A stretch of DNA of 64,000 bases from Burkholderiaceae bacterium 16 (GTDB lineage: Bacteria > Pseudomonadota > Gammaproteobacteria > Burkholderiales > Burkholderiaceae), in assembly GCA_000955785.1 (NCBI GenBank), contig JYOD01000007.1, forward strand, positions 95,676-159,675. Reading direction: 5' to 3'. Position 1 is the first letter of the stretch. Every line of letters begins with the position of its first letter. Of the stretch, positions 9,393-18,102 are shown piece after piece. Position numbers and translations under genes: made by a program. The notes below the pieces were generated by a model. The model made no database searches. It saw only the letters and a list, made by a program, of their open reading frames with translations, and was not told the DNA's origin.

Positions 9393-10349
9393 CTACCTTG
9401 GGGCAAAAATCGGGTAGCCGGCCACGCCATCCGGGGCTTCCGCCACTCTCAGGCCGTCCCCGTTGTCTTGTGAGTCTTCCGGTGCTGCCGGCCGGGTGCC
9501 GGGTTTGCCGACCTGCTGCGCGAATTGCGCCAGCGCGCGCCAGGTCTCGGCGCGCTCGATGATGGTGGAGTGGTCGGTGCCAGGCATCGTCTGCCGCGCC
9601 ACCTGGCCGGGCCATGCCGCGATCAGGCGCTCCGAGCATTCGTGCGGTACCACCTCGTCGGTCTCGGCAAGCAGCACCTTGGTGCTCTGCACCACCTTCT
9701 TGCAGTGGGAAATCGAATCGAAGTGATGGCGCATCAACTGCCGCAGCGGTACCAGTGGGAAGCGCTTGCGCACGATCTCCAGCAGCGAGTCATAGGGTGT
9801 GATCAGCTGCAGGCTCTCGAAATCCTGCAGGTCCGCCAGCTGGATAGCGACGCCCGTGCCGAGGCTGCGGCCAACCACGTGCACGCGCGTGCCCGGGAAC
9901 ATGCGGCGCAAGTGCAGCAAGAACTGGCTGGCGTCCGCCACGGCGGCGGCTTCCGAGGGCTGGCCGTCCGAATGGCCCAGGCCGCGGTAGTCCATAGTGG
10001 CAAAGCCCACGCGCGGCGGCAGCCATTGGAGGTACTGCATGGTGTCCAGCACGTCCTCGCCGCGGCCGGGCAGGTAGAACAGCAGGTCGCGCGCCGTGTT
10101 CGTGCCCTGCACGGTTTCCCCGGTTTGCGTGTCCAGCACGCCTTGCGTGCCATAGACGTAGCCGCGCAGCAAGCCGCCCGGCACCTCGTGCGAATACGCG
10201 GTAATGCCATCGGGCAGTTCCCGCGGGGGGCGGCGGCGCGCGTCGAACAGCAGCCGGTCCTGGTTCAGCGTCAGGTAAGTCCAGTAGCAGGTAAAGCCGC
10301 CTGCGGTCAGCAGTACGGCGGCGAGCGCCTTGCGTGTATGGGATGGCAT
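9393..10349 (-). CDS. Membrane-anchored alpha/beta hydrolase
   Basis: 318 aa from the ATG at 10349, which puts a hydrophobic anchor (about residues 7-25) at the N-terminus; an upstream ATG at 10454 would add 35 unlikely residues. The fold shows LLFYLPGRGEDV, a DYRGLGHSDG oxyanion region, the nucleophile elbow VGRSLGTG, an acid region (LLAETDEVVP) and a catalytic His near GTDHST. It resembles BEM46/YfhR-type serine hydrolases of unknown substrate. It sits 9 bp upstream of a penicillin-binding protein, so an envelope role is possible but unproven. Confidence 0.85.
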   Translation of the reverse strand: MPSHTRKALAAVLLTAGGFTCYWTYLTLNQDRLLFDARRRPPRELPDGITAYSHEVPGGLLRGYVYGTQGVLDTQTGETVQGTNTARDLLFYLPGRGEDVLDTMQYLQWLPPRVGFATMDYRGLGHSDGQPSEAAAVADASQFLLHLRRMFPGTRVHVVGRSLGTGVAIQLADLQDFESLQLITPYDSLLEIVRKRFPLVPLRQLMRHHFDSISHCKKVVQSTKVLLAETDEVVPHECSERLIAAWPGQVARQTMPGTDHSTIIERAETWRALAQFAQQVGKPGTRPAAPEDSQDNGDGLRVAEAPDGVAGYPIFAPR

Positions 10350-10538
10350 GCTGGATTCGGAGGGTTTGTTCTGCCTAACTTCTCTGCTTCGCTTGACAGC
10401 GCAATGCGGGGCGTTTCGTGGTGAATCCCTGGTGATTTTCCGGGGCCACGGCATTCGACCCGGCTTGGCCCCGCAAGTTCTTGTACGATACGCTTCACAT
10501 CAACGGCGGCCGGTGCGGCCGCGCACGGAGCCAAAGGC

Positions 10539-10799
10539 ATGACCGACCAGAACAACCAGAACAACCAGAACGACGAACAAATGCGCGCCGAGGAAGCGCA
10601 GGCGATGGACCGCGTAGTCAACGCAACGCGGCAGGTGCAGGTGGCATTTGCCGCGCTGCAGGGGCAGTTCGCGCCACAAGGCAGCGGCAAGCCGTCAAAG
10701 ATGGCGCTGCAGACATTCGATGCCGCCTTGCAGGCGCTGGAAGATGCGCAAGCGGCATTCGACGAGGTCCTCAACGACTTGCTCGACGGCAAGCGCTGA
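10539..10799 (+). CDS. Small hypothetical protein, helical, Gln/Asn-rich N-terminus
   Basis: 86 aa, acidic, cytoplasmic (no signal or membrane segment). The first dozen residues are Gln/Asn-rich with a repeated QNN unit; the rest is Ala/Gln/Leu-rich and looks like two amphipathic helices, compatible with a coiled coil. No family is recognised. It is divergent from the hydrolase gene and convergent with the VOC gene, separated from it by a short hairpin. Confidence 0.7.
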   Translation: MTDQNNQNNQNDEQMRAEEAQAMDRVVNATRQVQVAFAALQGQFAPQGSGKPSKMALQTFDAALQALEDAQAAFDEVLNDLLDGKR

Positions 10800-10804
10800 G
10801 CCCG

Positions 10805-10825
10805 TCCGGCGCTCAGGGCGCCGGA
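10805..10825. terminator. Hairpin between convergent genes
   Basis: TCCGGCGC (10805-10812) pairs with GCGCCGGA (10818-10825) across 5 nt. It includes the stop codon of the VOC gene and lies 5 bp after the stop of the 86-aa gene, so it may serve both. There is no T-tract. Confidence 0.45.
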
Positions 10826-11220
10826 TAAGCCGCCACCTCGATCAGGTTCCCGTCCGGATCGCGGCAATACACCGAGGTCATCGGGCCAAGCGCGCCGGTG
10901 CGCTGCGCCGGCCCGGCCTCGATCGGCACGCGATGTGCCAGCCAGTGCGCGATCACGCTCTCCAGCGTGTTGCGGGTGATGAAGCAAAGGTCATCGCTGC
11001 CGGCGGTGGGATGCGTGCCGGTGAACCAGGCCACGGTATCGGTGCCGATGGGGCGCAGGTTGATCTTCTGCTGGCCGAAGCGCACCGAGACCCGTTTTCC
11101 GGTGCGGGATTCGAAGTCCTCGCGCTGCATGCCGAGCACGCTCTCGTACCACGCCGCGCTGGTCTCGACGTCCTTCACATTGAGGACGATATGGTCGAAA
11201 CGGTCTATCACAATACTCAT
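10813..11220 (-). CDS. VOC-family (glyoxalase/dioxygenase fold) protein
   Basis: 135 aa from the ATG at 11220, preceded by a GAAAGG ribosome site. Vicinal-oxygen-chelate fold: FDHIVLNVKDVETSAAWYESVLGM at the start and CRDPDGNLIEVAAYP at the end, with the metal ligands His (FDHI) and Glu (LIEV) visible. Family members include glyoxalase I, ring-cleaving dioxygenases and resistance proteins; this short single-module form is usually annotated as glyoxalase-like. No substrate is indicated by context. Confidence 0.85.
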   Translation of the reverse strand: MSIVIDRFDHIVLNVKDVETSAAWYESVLGMQREDFESRTGKRVSVRFGQQKINLRPIGTDTVAWFTGTHPTAGSDDLCFITRNTLESVIAHWLAHRVPIEAGPAQRTGALGPMTSVYCRDPDGNLIEVAAYPAP

Positions 11221-11446
11221 CTTGCGCCTTTCGAGGGAGTGAAACGAGTCAGACGGGAACGGGGCGGGGCGCGATCGCGCGTGCCGGAAAACAGGTACTT
11301 TACACCCGACTTCTTCCTCGCGTGCGCCCGTGACGCCGGAGGCTTGTGATAAGGTTTCGCGGCAAGGTCGCCACGCCGCCCGCCAGGCCGGCGCAGAGAC
11401 GGCCTGACCCGGCCTGGCCGGGATCCAGAACAGGAGACCTGCCGCC

Positions 11447-13414
11447 ATGAGCAGCACGCCAGCCAGCCACGCCACGGCGTCGGACGACGATCCGGAGCGC
11501 CGCGCCCTGATTGCCCGCGCCCACGCGCGCTCCTCCGGCTTCGGCCTGGAAGCCGTGCATGCGGCGGACTACCACCCGCTAGGGGCGCGCGCGCTGCACG
11601 AACTGGTCGACGCCAACCAACTCCTCTACAAGCATGCGCTGCCGGTCATGGAAACCTTGCACGCGCAGATCGCCAACACCGAGAGCATGGTGCTGCTGAC
11701 CGATAGCGGCGGCGTGATCCTGCACAGCCTGGGCGATGGCGATTTCGCCGACAGGGCCCGGCGCGTGGCGCTGGCGCCGGGCGTATCGTGGGCGGAGTCG
11801 AGCAAGGGCACCAACGCGATCGGCACGGCGTTGGCCGAGACCCGTCCCACGGTGATCCATGCCGATGAGCATTTCCTGCGCGCCAACCGCACGCTGACCT
11901 GTTCCTGCGCGCCGATTGCCGGGCCGTTTGGCCAGGTCCTGGGCGCGCTGGACGTCAGCGGCGATCGTCGCGGCTTCCACAAGCACACCATGGCGCTGGT
12001 GCGGATGTCGGCGCAGATGATCGAGAATCACCTCTTCGCCACCCATTTCACCGACGCTGCGCTGGTGCGCTTCCATGCGCGGCCCGAGTTCATCGGCACG
12101 CTGTTCGAAGGCATGGCGGCATTCGCTGCCGACGGCACTTTCCTTGCGGCCAACCGCAGCGGCCTGTTCCAGCTGGGCTTGCCGCCCGATTCGAGGGGGC
12201 GCCACAGTTTCGCCGCCTTGTTCGGCATGCCGCTGGGTGTCGCGCTCAAGCAGGGCGAAGAGGCCTCCGGGCAATTGCTGACGCTGACTTTGCCGAGCCG
12301 CGTGCTCGTCTTCGCGCGGATGGCATTGCTGGCGCCGCCCCGGCGCGTATCGCACACAGAGCCCGCTGCGCCCGCAGCACGAACATCCGCCGCCGGGCCG
12401 GCCTCGGCGCTGGCTGCCCTCGATACCGGCGACGCCCGCATGGCGGCCGTGCTGCAGCGGGTCGACAAGGTACGCGGGCGCGATATCCCGATCCTGGTGC
12501 TGGGGCGCACCGGCACCGGCAAGGAATGGCTGGCGCGCGCCATCCATCGCGACTCGCCGCGCGGCGCGGCGCCGTTCGTGGCTGTCAACTGCGCATCCAT
12601 CCCGGAATCCCTGATCGAGGCGGAACTGTTCGGCTACGAGGACGGCGCGTTCACGGGCGCCCGGCGGCGAGGCAGTCCGGGCAAGCTGGTGCAGGCGCAT
12701 GGCGGCACCTTGTTCCTTGACGAGATCGGCGACATGCCGCTGGCACAGCAGGTAAGGCTGATGCGCGTGCTGCAGGAGCGCGCGGTGACGCCGCTGGGGG
12801 GTGCCCGCGCGATACCGGTGGATCTGCGCATCATCTGCGCCACCCACCGCGACCTGCGCGCCATGATCGCGGCCGGTACGTTCCGCGAGGATCTGTACTA
12901 CCGGATCAATGCGCTGGCGGTCACTCTGCCCGCGCTCCGCGACCGCACCGACCTGCCGGTACTGGTGGAACGCATCCTGACGCAACAGCTCGCGCAGGCG
13001 GACCATGCCGCGCATGCTGGTGCGCATCCAAGCCAGATCGCGGCGGACGTGCTGGAACGTTTCCAGCGGCATCCGTGGCCGGGCAACCTGCGCCAGATGG
13101 TCAACGTGCTGCGCACCGCGGCCATCATGGCCGAAGGCGAGGACGAGATCCGGGTGGAGCATTTGCCGGAGGACTTCGCGGACGACCTGGTGCCGGAGGC
13201 GTATGGCGATGCGCAGCGAGCGATGGACGGCGATGCCAATTCAACCAGCGTCGAACCGGCAACGCCAACCGACGCACCCGAGCGCCTGCGTGATCGCGAG
13301 GCCGCCATGATCCGCCAGGCGCTGGCACGCCACGGCGGCAACATCAGCCTGGCCGCGCGCGAGCTAGGATTGTCGCGGAACACGATATACAGACGGCTGA
13401 AGGGTGCCAGTTGA
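11447..13414 (+). CDS. acoR: Sigma-54-dependent activator, AcoR family
   Basis: 655 aa. An N-terminal GAF sensor region (about 60-200) is followed by a PAS-like linker, the AAA+ domain (about 325-560) with Walker A GRTGTGKE, the sigma-54 contact loop GAFTGA and Walker B LFLDEIGD, and a C-terminal Fis-type helix-turn-helix (about 615-650; NISLAARELGLSRNTIYRRL). This is the full AcoR architecture, which activates acetoin or alcohol/aldehyde catabolism genes with RpoN. Start supported by AGGAG 9 nt upstream. It faces DUF779, alcohol dehydrogenase and aldehyde dehydrogenase genes, and the aldehyde dehydrogenase has a strong -24/-12 promoter, making that cluster the likely target. Confidence 0.92.
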   Translation: MSSTPASHATASDDDPERRALIARAHARSSGFGLEAVHAADYHPLGARALHELVDANQLLYKHALPVMETLHAQIANTESMVLLTDSGGVILHSLGDGDFADRARRVALAPGVSWAESSKGTNAIGTALAETRPTVIHADEHFLRANRTLTCSCAPIAGPFGQVLGALDVSGDRRGFHKHTMALVRMSAQMIENHLFATHFTDAALVRFHARPEFIGTLFEGMAAFAADGTFLAANRSGLFQLGLPPDSRGRHSFAALFGMPLGVALKQGEEASGQLLTLTLPSRVLVFARMALLAPPRRVSHTEPAAPAARTSAAGPASALAALDTGDARMAAVLQRVDKVRGRDIPILVLGRTGTGKEWLARAIHRDSPRGAAPFVAVNCASIPESLIEAELFGYEDGAFTGARRRGSPGKLVQAHGGTLFLDEIGDMPLAQQVRLMRVLQERAVTPLGGARAIPVDLRIICATHRDLRAMIAAGTFREDLYYRINALAVTLPALRDRTDLPVLVERILTQQLAQADHAAHAGAHPSQIAADVLERFQRHPWPGNLRQMVNVLRTAAIMAEGEDEIRVEHLPEDFADDLVPEAYGDAQRAMDGDANSTSVEPATPTDAPERLRDREAAMIRQALARHGGNISLAARELGLSRNTIYRRLKGAS

Positions 13415-13470
13415 AGCGTGGCCCGCCAGCCGCCCCCACGCGATGCGAAGCGAGCCGTAAAGATGTACCA

Positions 13471-13599
13471 GGCCGTATGGGGCGCCTCGGGATCCGGTGA
13501 AAAGAGCGGAATAGAGGGACCCATGTTTGAGTATCGCCTTAAGGCGATGGGAGTTTGGGTCCCGGCCGCTCTTTTCGCCGGATCCCGAGGGGGTGTCGC
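13471..13599. repeat. Nested three-stem hairpin element after acoR
   Basis: Three concentric inverted repeats occupy about 130 bp. The outer arms (about 13485-13509 and 13566-13590) pair over some 25 bp with one mismatch and the match continues outward with gaps to about 13472/13599. Inside, GGGACCCA (13516-13523) pairs with TGGGTCCC (13556-13563). At the centre ATCGCC TTAA GGCGAT (13533-13548) is a perfect palindrome. It ends the acoR transcript and probably blocks read-through into the convergent DUF779 operon; the structure also looks like a dispersed REP/BIME-type element. Confidence 0.8.
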
Positions 13600-13687
13600 C
13601 CCATCCGGCGCGCCTTCTTTGCCTACTTTCTTGGCAAGACAAAAAAATAGGTCGCCCCCCCGCAGGGGGGTGAAACCGCCTTTGACT
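13600..13687. repeat. Probable dispersed repeat with C7/G6 hairpin
   Basis: Following the nested hairpin is a stretch containing TTGCCTACTTTCTTGGCAAG, a run of A, and CCCCCC-GCA-GGGGGG (about 13655-13671). Similar CTTTCTTTGCC-like strings recur between genes in betaproteobacterial and xanthomonad genomes as I recall them, but copy number here cannot be checked. It carries no gene and lies just beyond the DUF779 stop. Confidence 0.45.
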
Positions 13688-14092
13688 TTAGGCTTTTGAA
13701 GTTGAAGTTGAGTCCAATCTCCCAGCCTCCTCATCGCTAAACAACTCCGACCGCGTCAAAAACCGCATCCCCGTCGGCCCCTCCAGCGAAAACATCCCCC
13801 CCGACCCAGCCACCACATCAATCACCAGCCGCGTATGCTGCCAGTACTCGAACTGCGCCCGCGTCATATAAAACCGCGCGCCGCCAATCTCACCGAGGCA
13901 AACGTCTGCATCGCCGATAATCAGCTCGCCATCCGGATAGCACATCGGCGCGCTGCCATCGCAGCAACCCCCTGACTGGTGAAACATCAACGCGCCATGC
14001 TGAGCGCGCAAGCGCTCGATCAGCGCAAGCGCGGCAGGGGTGGCAACGACGCGTTGCACCGCATCGGGTGAATTGGCATCAGCGTTGGACAT
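13688..14092 (-). CDS. DUF779 protein (AcoR-cluster partner)
   Basis: 134 aa with the DUF779 hallmarks FHQSGGCCDGSAPMCYPDGEL and ARFYMTRAQFEYWQHTRLVIDVV. The paired Cys residues and conserved Asp suggest a redox or metal site, though no activity is established to my knowledge. AAGGAG lies 8 nt before the ATG. The family is typically linked to alcohol and aldehyde dehydrogenase genes and AcoR, exactly as here. It is the third gene after aldehyde and alcohol dehydrogenase on the minus strand, 53 bp beyond the latter. Confidence 0.88.
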   Translation of the reverse strand: MSNADANSPDAVQRVVATPAALALIERLRAQHGALMFHQSGGCCDGSAPMCYPDGELIIGDADVCLGEIGGARFYMTRAQFEYWQHTRLVIDVVAGSGGMFSLEGPTGMRFLTRSELFSDEEAGRLDSTSTSKA

Positions 14093-14145
14093 CGGGTGGG
14101 CTCCTTGTCTACAGACCGTTCAGGCGATCGTTCAGACCGCAAACC

Positions 14146-15174
14146 TCAGGCAGCAAAGTCCATCACCACCCGGCCCTCGATATCTCCGGCGCGCATGCGC
14201 GTGAAGATCTCGTTGATCTTCTCCAGCGGCGCGGTGGACACGGTAGCCTTGACCGCCCCATGAGCGGCGAAATCGAGCGATTCCTGCAGGTCGCTGCGGG
14301 TGCCGACAATGGAGCCGCGGATGGTAATGCCCTTGAGCACCACATCGAAAATCGGCGTGGGGAAGTCTCCCGGCGGCAAGCCGTTCAGCGCAACCGTGCC
14401 GCCGCGCCGCACCATGCCGATGGCCTGGCCGAACGCCTTGGGCGAAACCGCCGTCACCAGCGCACCGTGCGCGCCGCCGATTTCCTTTTGCAGGAACGTC
14501 ACGGGATCGGTCGTGCGCGCATTGACCGTGACCTCGGCGCCCAGCTTGCGGGCGAGCTCGAGTTTCTTGTCGTCGATATCCACCGCCGCCACGCGCAGGC
14601 CCATGGCGCGAGCATATTGCACCGCCACATGGCCAAGCCCGCCGATGCCGGAGATCACCACCCATTGCCCGGGGCGCGTATCAGTAACTTTCAAGCCCTT
14701 GTAGACGGTGACGCCCGCGCACAGGATGGGCGCGATCTCGACAAAGCCCACGCTGTCGGGCAGCAGGCCCACGTAGTTGGGATCGGCGACCACGTATTCG
14801 CCATAGCCGCCGTTGACCGAGTAACCGGTATTTTCCTGCTTTTCGCACAGGGTTTCCCAGCCCTGCAGGCAGTGCTCGCAATAGCCGCAGGCGCTGTACA
14901 GCCAAGGCACGCCGACACGATCGCCTTCCTTCACGCGGGTCACGCCGGCGCCTACCGCCGATACAAAGCCCACGCCTTCGTGGCCGGGGATAAAGGGCAG
15001 GGTGGGCTTGACCGGCCAGTCGCCTTCGGCGGCGTGCAGGTCGGTGTGGCATACGCCCGAGGCTTCAATCTTGACCTGGATCTGGCCGCGTCCAGGTTGC
15101 GGCACCGGCACTTCATCGATTGTGAGCGGGGCGCCGAATTCGTGCACCACGGCGGCTTTCATCATCGCTGTCAT
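14146..15174 (-). CDS. adhP: Zinc-dependent alcohol dehydrogenase (AdhP type)
   Basis: 342 aa from the ATG at 15174 (AGGAG 5 nt upstream). Catalytic zinc ligands are in SGVCHTDLH and GHEGVGFV; structural zinc Cys residues are in [15 protein letters not shown]; the NAD site is [14 protein letters not shown], and [11 protein letters not shown] carries the Asp typical of NAD preference. This is the AdhP/ADH-T group that interconverts primary alcohols (ethanol, propanol) and aldehydes. It follows aldehyde dehydrogenase after about 110 bp, so the pair would take an alcohol to an acid. Confidence 0.93.
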   Translation of the reverse strand: MTAMMKAAVVHEFGAPLTIDEVPVPQPGRGQIQVKIEASGVCHTDLHAAEGDWPVKPTLPFIPGHEGVGFVSAVGAGVTRVKEGDRVGVPWLYSACGYCEHCLQGWETLCEKQENTGYSVNGGYGEYVVADPNYVGLLPDSVGFVEIAPILCAGVTVYKGLKVTDTRPGQWVVISGIGGLGHVAVQYARAMGLRVAAVDIDDKKLELARKLGAEVTVNARTTDPVTFLQKEIGGAHGALVTAVSPKAFGQAIGMVRRGGTVALNGLPPGDFPTPIFDVVLKGITIRGSIVGTRSDLQESLDFAAHGAVKATVSTAPLEKINEIFTRMRAGDIEGRVVMDFAA

Positions 15175-15202
15175 CTCGACTCCTGATGCTGTTGGCAAGG
15201 AC

Positions 15203-15238
15203 GCCCGCGCTGCGCGGCGGGAGGCCGGCAGCGCGGGC
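15203..15238. repeat. Stem-loop in the aldh-adh intergenic region
   Basis: GCCCGCGCTGC (15203-15213) and GCAGCGCGGGC (15228-15238) are perfectly complementary over 11 bp with a 14-nt loop. A second small dyad, CATGCC/GGCATG, lies alongside at about 15240-15257. Together they sit between the aldehyde and alcohol dehydrogenase genes and could be a processing or partial-termination site lowering adh expression. Confidence 0.55.
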
Positions 15239-15285
15239 ACCATGCCGATCATGGCATGGGCGGATGAGCCCATTCTTGCGCTATA

Positions 15286-16806
15286 TCAAAAAAAGCCGAG
15301 CGTGTTCGGACTGTAGCTCACCAGCAGGTTCTTGGTCTGCTGGTAGTGGTCCAGCATCATGCGATGGTTCTCGCGCCCGATGCCGGATTGCTTGTAGCCG
15401 CCGAACGCCGCGTGTGCCGGATAAGCGTGATAGCAGTTGGTCCACACGCGGCCGGCCTGGATGCCGCGGCCCATGCGGAAGGCGCGCGCGCCGTCGCGTG
15501 TCCATACGCCGGCGCCCAGCCCGTAGAGCGTGTCGTTGGCGATTTCCAGCGCTTCCTCCTCATCCTTGAAGGTGGTGACAGAAACCACCGGGCCAAAGAT
15601 TTCTTCCTGGAAGATGCGCATCTTGTTATGGCCGGCGAATACCGTGGGCTTGACGTAGTAGCCGCTGGACAGGTCGCCGCCCAGCGCGTTGCGCTCGCCG
15701 CCGATCAGGCACTGCGCGCCTTCCTGCTTGCCCAGGTCGATGTAGGAGAGGATCTTTTCCAGTTGTTCCTGCGAGGCCTGCGCGCCGATCATGGTGGTCT
15801 TGTCGAGCGGGTGGCCCTGCTTGATCGCCGCCACGCGCTTGAGCGCGCGTTCCATGAAGCGCTCGTAGATCGACTCCTGGATCAGCGCGCGCGACGGGCA
15901 GGTGCAGACTTCGCCCTGGTTCAGCGCGAACATGGCGAAGCCTTCCAGCGCCTTGTCGAAGTAGGCATCGTCCGCGGCCAGTACATCCTCGAAGAAGATG
16001 TTCGGCGACTTGCCGCCCAGTTCCAGCGTGACCGGGATCAGGTTCTGCGAGGCGTACTGCATGATCAGCCGGCCGGTGGTGGTCTCGCCGGTAAAGGCAA
16101 TCTTGCTGATGCGTGTGCTGGATGCCAGCGGCTTGCCGGCTTCCAGGCCGAAGCCGTTGATCACATTGAGCACGCCCGGCGGCAGCAGGTCGCCGATGAT
16201 TTCCATCAGCACCAGGATGGAAGCCGGAGTTTGTTCCGCGGGCTTGAGCACCACGCAGTTGCCGGCGGCCAGCGCGGGCGCCAGTTTCCACGTGGCCATC
16301 AGGAGCGGGAAATTCCACGGGATGATCTGGCCGACCACGCCGAGGGGCTCATGGAAGTGATAGGCCACGGTGTCGTGGTCGATCTCGGAGATGCCGCCTT
16401 CTTGCGCACGGATGCAGCCGGCGAAGTAGCGGAAGTGGTCTACCGCCAGCGGCAGGTCGGCCGCCGTGGTTTCGCGGATGGGCTTGCCGTTGTCGATGGT
16501 CTCGGCCACCGCCAGCGTGACCAGGTTGGCCTCGATGCGGTCGGCGATCAGGTTCAGGACGCGGGCGCGCTCCGTGGTGGAAGTACGGCCCCAGGCGCCT
16601 TTGGCGCGATGCGCGGCGTCGAGCGCGGCATCCACGTCCTTCTGGTTGGAGCGCGGCACGCGCGTGAAGGTCTTGCCGGTGACCGGCGAAATGGCTTCGA
16701 AGTACTGGCCATCGGCCGGGGCCACCCAGGCGCCGCCGATATAGTTCTCGTACTGTTCCTTGTAGGGATACGCAACGCCCAGCTGGGCGATTTCCGCCAT
16801 GTTCAT
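15286..16806 (-). CDS. NAD-dependent aldehyde dehydrogenase (AldB/ExaC type)
   Basis: 506 aa from the ATG at 16806 (GGAG 6 nt upstream). Signature sites: [21 protein letters not shown], cofactor motif FTGETTTGR, catalytic Glu in LELGGKSPN, catalytic Cys in [14 protein letters not shown]. This is the acetaldehyde/aliphatic aldehyde dehydrogenase group (AcoD, ExaC, AldB) oxidising aldehydes to acids in the cytoplasm. It heads the minus-strand operon aldh-adh-DUF779 and lies downstream of a sigma-54 promoter and a perfect dyad, so AcoR control is expected. Confidence 0.94.
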   Translation of the reverse strand: MNMAEIAQLGVAYPYKEQYENYIGGAWVAPADGQYFEAISPVTGKTFTRVPRSNQKDVDAALDAAHRAKGAWGRTSTTERARVLNLIADRIEANLVTLAVAETIDNGKPIRETTAADLPLAVDHFRYFAGCIRAQEGGISEIDHDTVAYHFHEPLGVVGQIIPWNFPLLMATWKLAPALAAGNCVVLKPAEQTPASILVLMEIIGDLLPPGVLNVINGFGLEAGKPLASSTRISKIAFTGETTTGRLIMQYASQNLIPVTLELGGKSPNIFFEDVLAADDAYFDKALEGFAMFALNQGEVCTCPSRALIQESIYERFMERALKRVAAIKQGHPLDKTTMIGAQASQEQLEKILSYIDLGKQEGAQCLIGGERNALGGDLSSGYYVKPTVFAGHNKMRIFQEEIFGPVVSVTTFKDEEEALEIANDTLYGLGAGVWTRDGARAFRMGRGIQAGRVWTNCYHAYPAHAAFGGYKQSGIGRENHRMMLDHYQQTKNLLVSYSPNTLGFF

Positions 16807-16877
16807 GTCTCGCTCCGATTCGTGATTTCGCTCTGTACTGCGTGTCGTGCCGCTTTGTTTGCGCACGGATATCCTTC

Positions 16878-16893
16878 CGCAAGAGCTGTGCCC
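16878..16893 (-). promoter_or_regulatory. Sigma-54 (-24/-12) promoter for aldh-adh-DUF779
   Basis: On the minus strand the sequence GGGCACAGCTCTTGCGG fits the TGGCAC-N5-TTGC consensus with the invariant GG and GC exactly 10 bp apart. It lies about 70 bp upstream of the aldehyde dehydrogenase start. An AcoR-family activator with an intact GAFTGA loop is encoded a few kb away. Confidence 0.85.
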
Positions 16894-16987
16894 GGCGGAC
16901 ATTACGGAGCGAGAACGCCAGAAACCGGGCAAAGACGGCGCTTGGCCGGACTATGCCGGCTGTAGCCGATGTGTCACGGCGCGAGGC

Positions 16988-17008
16988 GGTGTTCCAATCT
17001 GGAACACC
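16988..17008. promoter_or_regulatory. Perfect dyad, candidate AcoR enhancer site
   Basis: GGTGTTCC-N5-GGAACACC is a perfect 8-bp inverted repeat centred about 110 bp upstream of the -24/-12 promoter, the normal position for an enhancer-binding protein. It lies 30 bp beyond the stop codon of the preceding LysR gene. Binding by AcoR is inferred. Confidence 0.7.
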
Positions 17009-17037
17009 AGGTGTGGCGATGCGGCGCAGCGGCGCAC

Positions 17038-17985
17038 TCAGCTGCCGCTGGTGTGGATCAGGAACTCGCGCAGGGCGTCCGCCGCCTTCTCCAGCTTGCG
17101 CCCGGGCTGCCACAGCAGCCCGACTTCCATGTCCGGCACGCCGTCGGCAATCGGCCTTGCCTCGATCTGCCTGCCCTCCAGCGACCACGGGCGGTACACC
17201 ATGTCGGACAGCACGGTCACGCCGAAGCCGTGCGCCACCAGGCCGCGCAGCGCTTCCATCGAACTGGTGCGAAACGCGATCGACGGCGCGAGCCGCTTGC
17301 TGCGCCAGTAGCGCAGCGTGGAGCGCTCGCCTTCGTCCACCGTGAGCAGGATGTAGGGGTGCGCCGCGATATCCTTCAGCGTCAGCCGGGGCAGTGCCAG
17401 CAAAGGGTGCGACGGCGAAGCCCAGAGCTGCCGCCGCGAGCGGATCAGCGTGTGGTGGGCAAACCGCGGCAGCTTCTCGATATTGGACAGCAGGCCGATG
17501 CCCAGCTCGATCTCCCCGGACAGCACGGCCTGCTCGATGCCCGGGCGGTCCATGTCGTGCAGGTCGAAATCCACATCCGGATAGTTGGTGCGAAAGCGCG
17601 CCAGCAGTCCCGGCAGCAGGTAGCCCAGCACGGTATAGGACGCCGCCAGCCGGACTTTTCCCTGCAGGTTGTGCGCCTGGAAGCGCGGCTCGCGCAGGGT
17701 GTCCTGCACGGCGTCGAGGATCTGGCGGGCGCGCTGGTGTAGCCGGTGGCCCTCCGCCGTCAGTGCCACGCCGTGCGGCAAGCGATCGAAGAGGCGCACG
17801 CCGAGCTGCTGCTCCAGCATCAGCACGGCATTGGTAATGGCCGATTGCGACACATGCTCGGCCGTGGCCGCCATCGAGAACTGCCCGGTTTCCGCCGCCG
17901 CGGCGAAGTAGCGGAACTGCCGCAAGGTGATTTCCTTGGCAATGCGCTGCCCGCCATCTTCCTTGCCGTGCCGTTCTTTCGCCAT
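17038..17985 (-). CDS. LysR-family regulator, divergent from the indolepyruvate oxidoreductase
   Basis: 315 aa. N-terminal winged HTH (about residues 20-80; LRQFRYFAAAAETGQFSMAATAEHVSQS, LFDRLPHGVALTAEG) and a periplasmic-binding-like effector domain. The first 16 residues are a charged extension before the HTH; an internal start is possible. It is transcribed away from the ior gene at 18103 and likely controls it, by the usual LysR arrangement. Its stop is close to the AcoR-type enhancer site of the aldehyde dehydrogenase operon. Confidence 0.92.
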   Translation of the reverse strand: MAKERHGKEDGGQRIAKEITLRQFRYFAAAAETGQFSMAATAEHVSQSAITNAVLMLEQQLGVRLFDRLPHGVALTAEGHRLHQRARQILDAVQDTLREPRFQAHNLQGKVRLAASYTVLGYLLPGLLARFRTNYPDVDFDLHDMDRPGIEQAVLSGEIELGIGLLSNIEKLPRFAHHTLIRSRRQLWASPSHPLLALPRLTLKDIAAHPYILLTVDEGERSTLRYWRSKRLAPSIAFRTSSMEALRGLVAHGFGVTVLSDMVYRPWSLEGRQIEARPIADGVPDMEVGLLWQPGRKLEKAADALREFLIHTSGS

Positions 17986-18006
17986 GTGCGCTCCAGCTAT
18001 GCGTTT

Positions 18007-18027
18007 TTCAGATACCAGCTCTCTGAA
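18007..18027. promoter_or_regulatory. Candidate LysR operator
   Basis: TTCAGA-N9-TCTGAA forms a perfect 6-bp dyad in the 117-bp gap between the LysR gene and the ior gene. Spacing suits a LysR recognition half of an operator. No clear -35/-10 pair is claimed. Confidence 0.45.
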
Positions 18028-18102
18028 TTCGTGATTTTACGATATCGGCGCACCTTCCTACACTCAGCTCCAGCCCCACAAGAGCGTACGGAGACAGCAT
18101 CG

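Noticed and set aside
17746..18102. Long N-terminal extension of the indolepyruvate oxidoreductase frame
   Set aside because: It overlaps the antisense LysR gene; the ATG at 18103 has a proper ribosome site and gives the family N-terminus.
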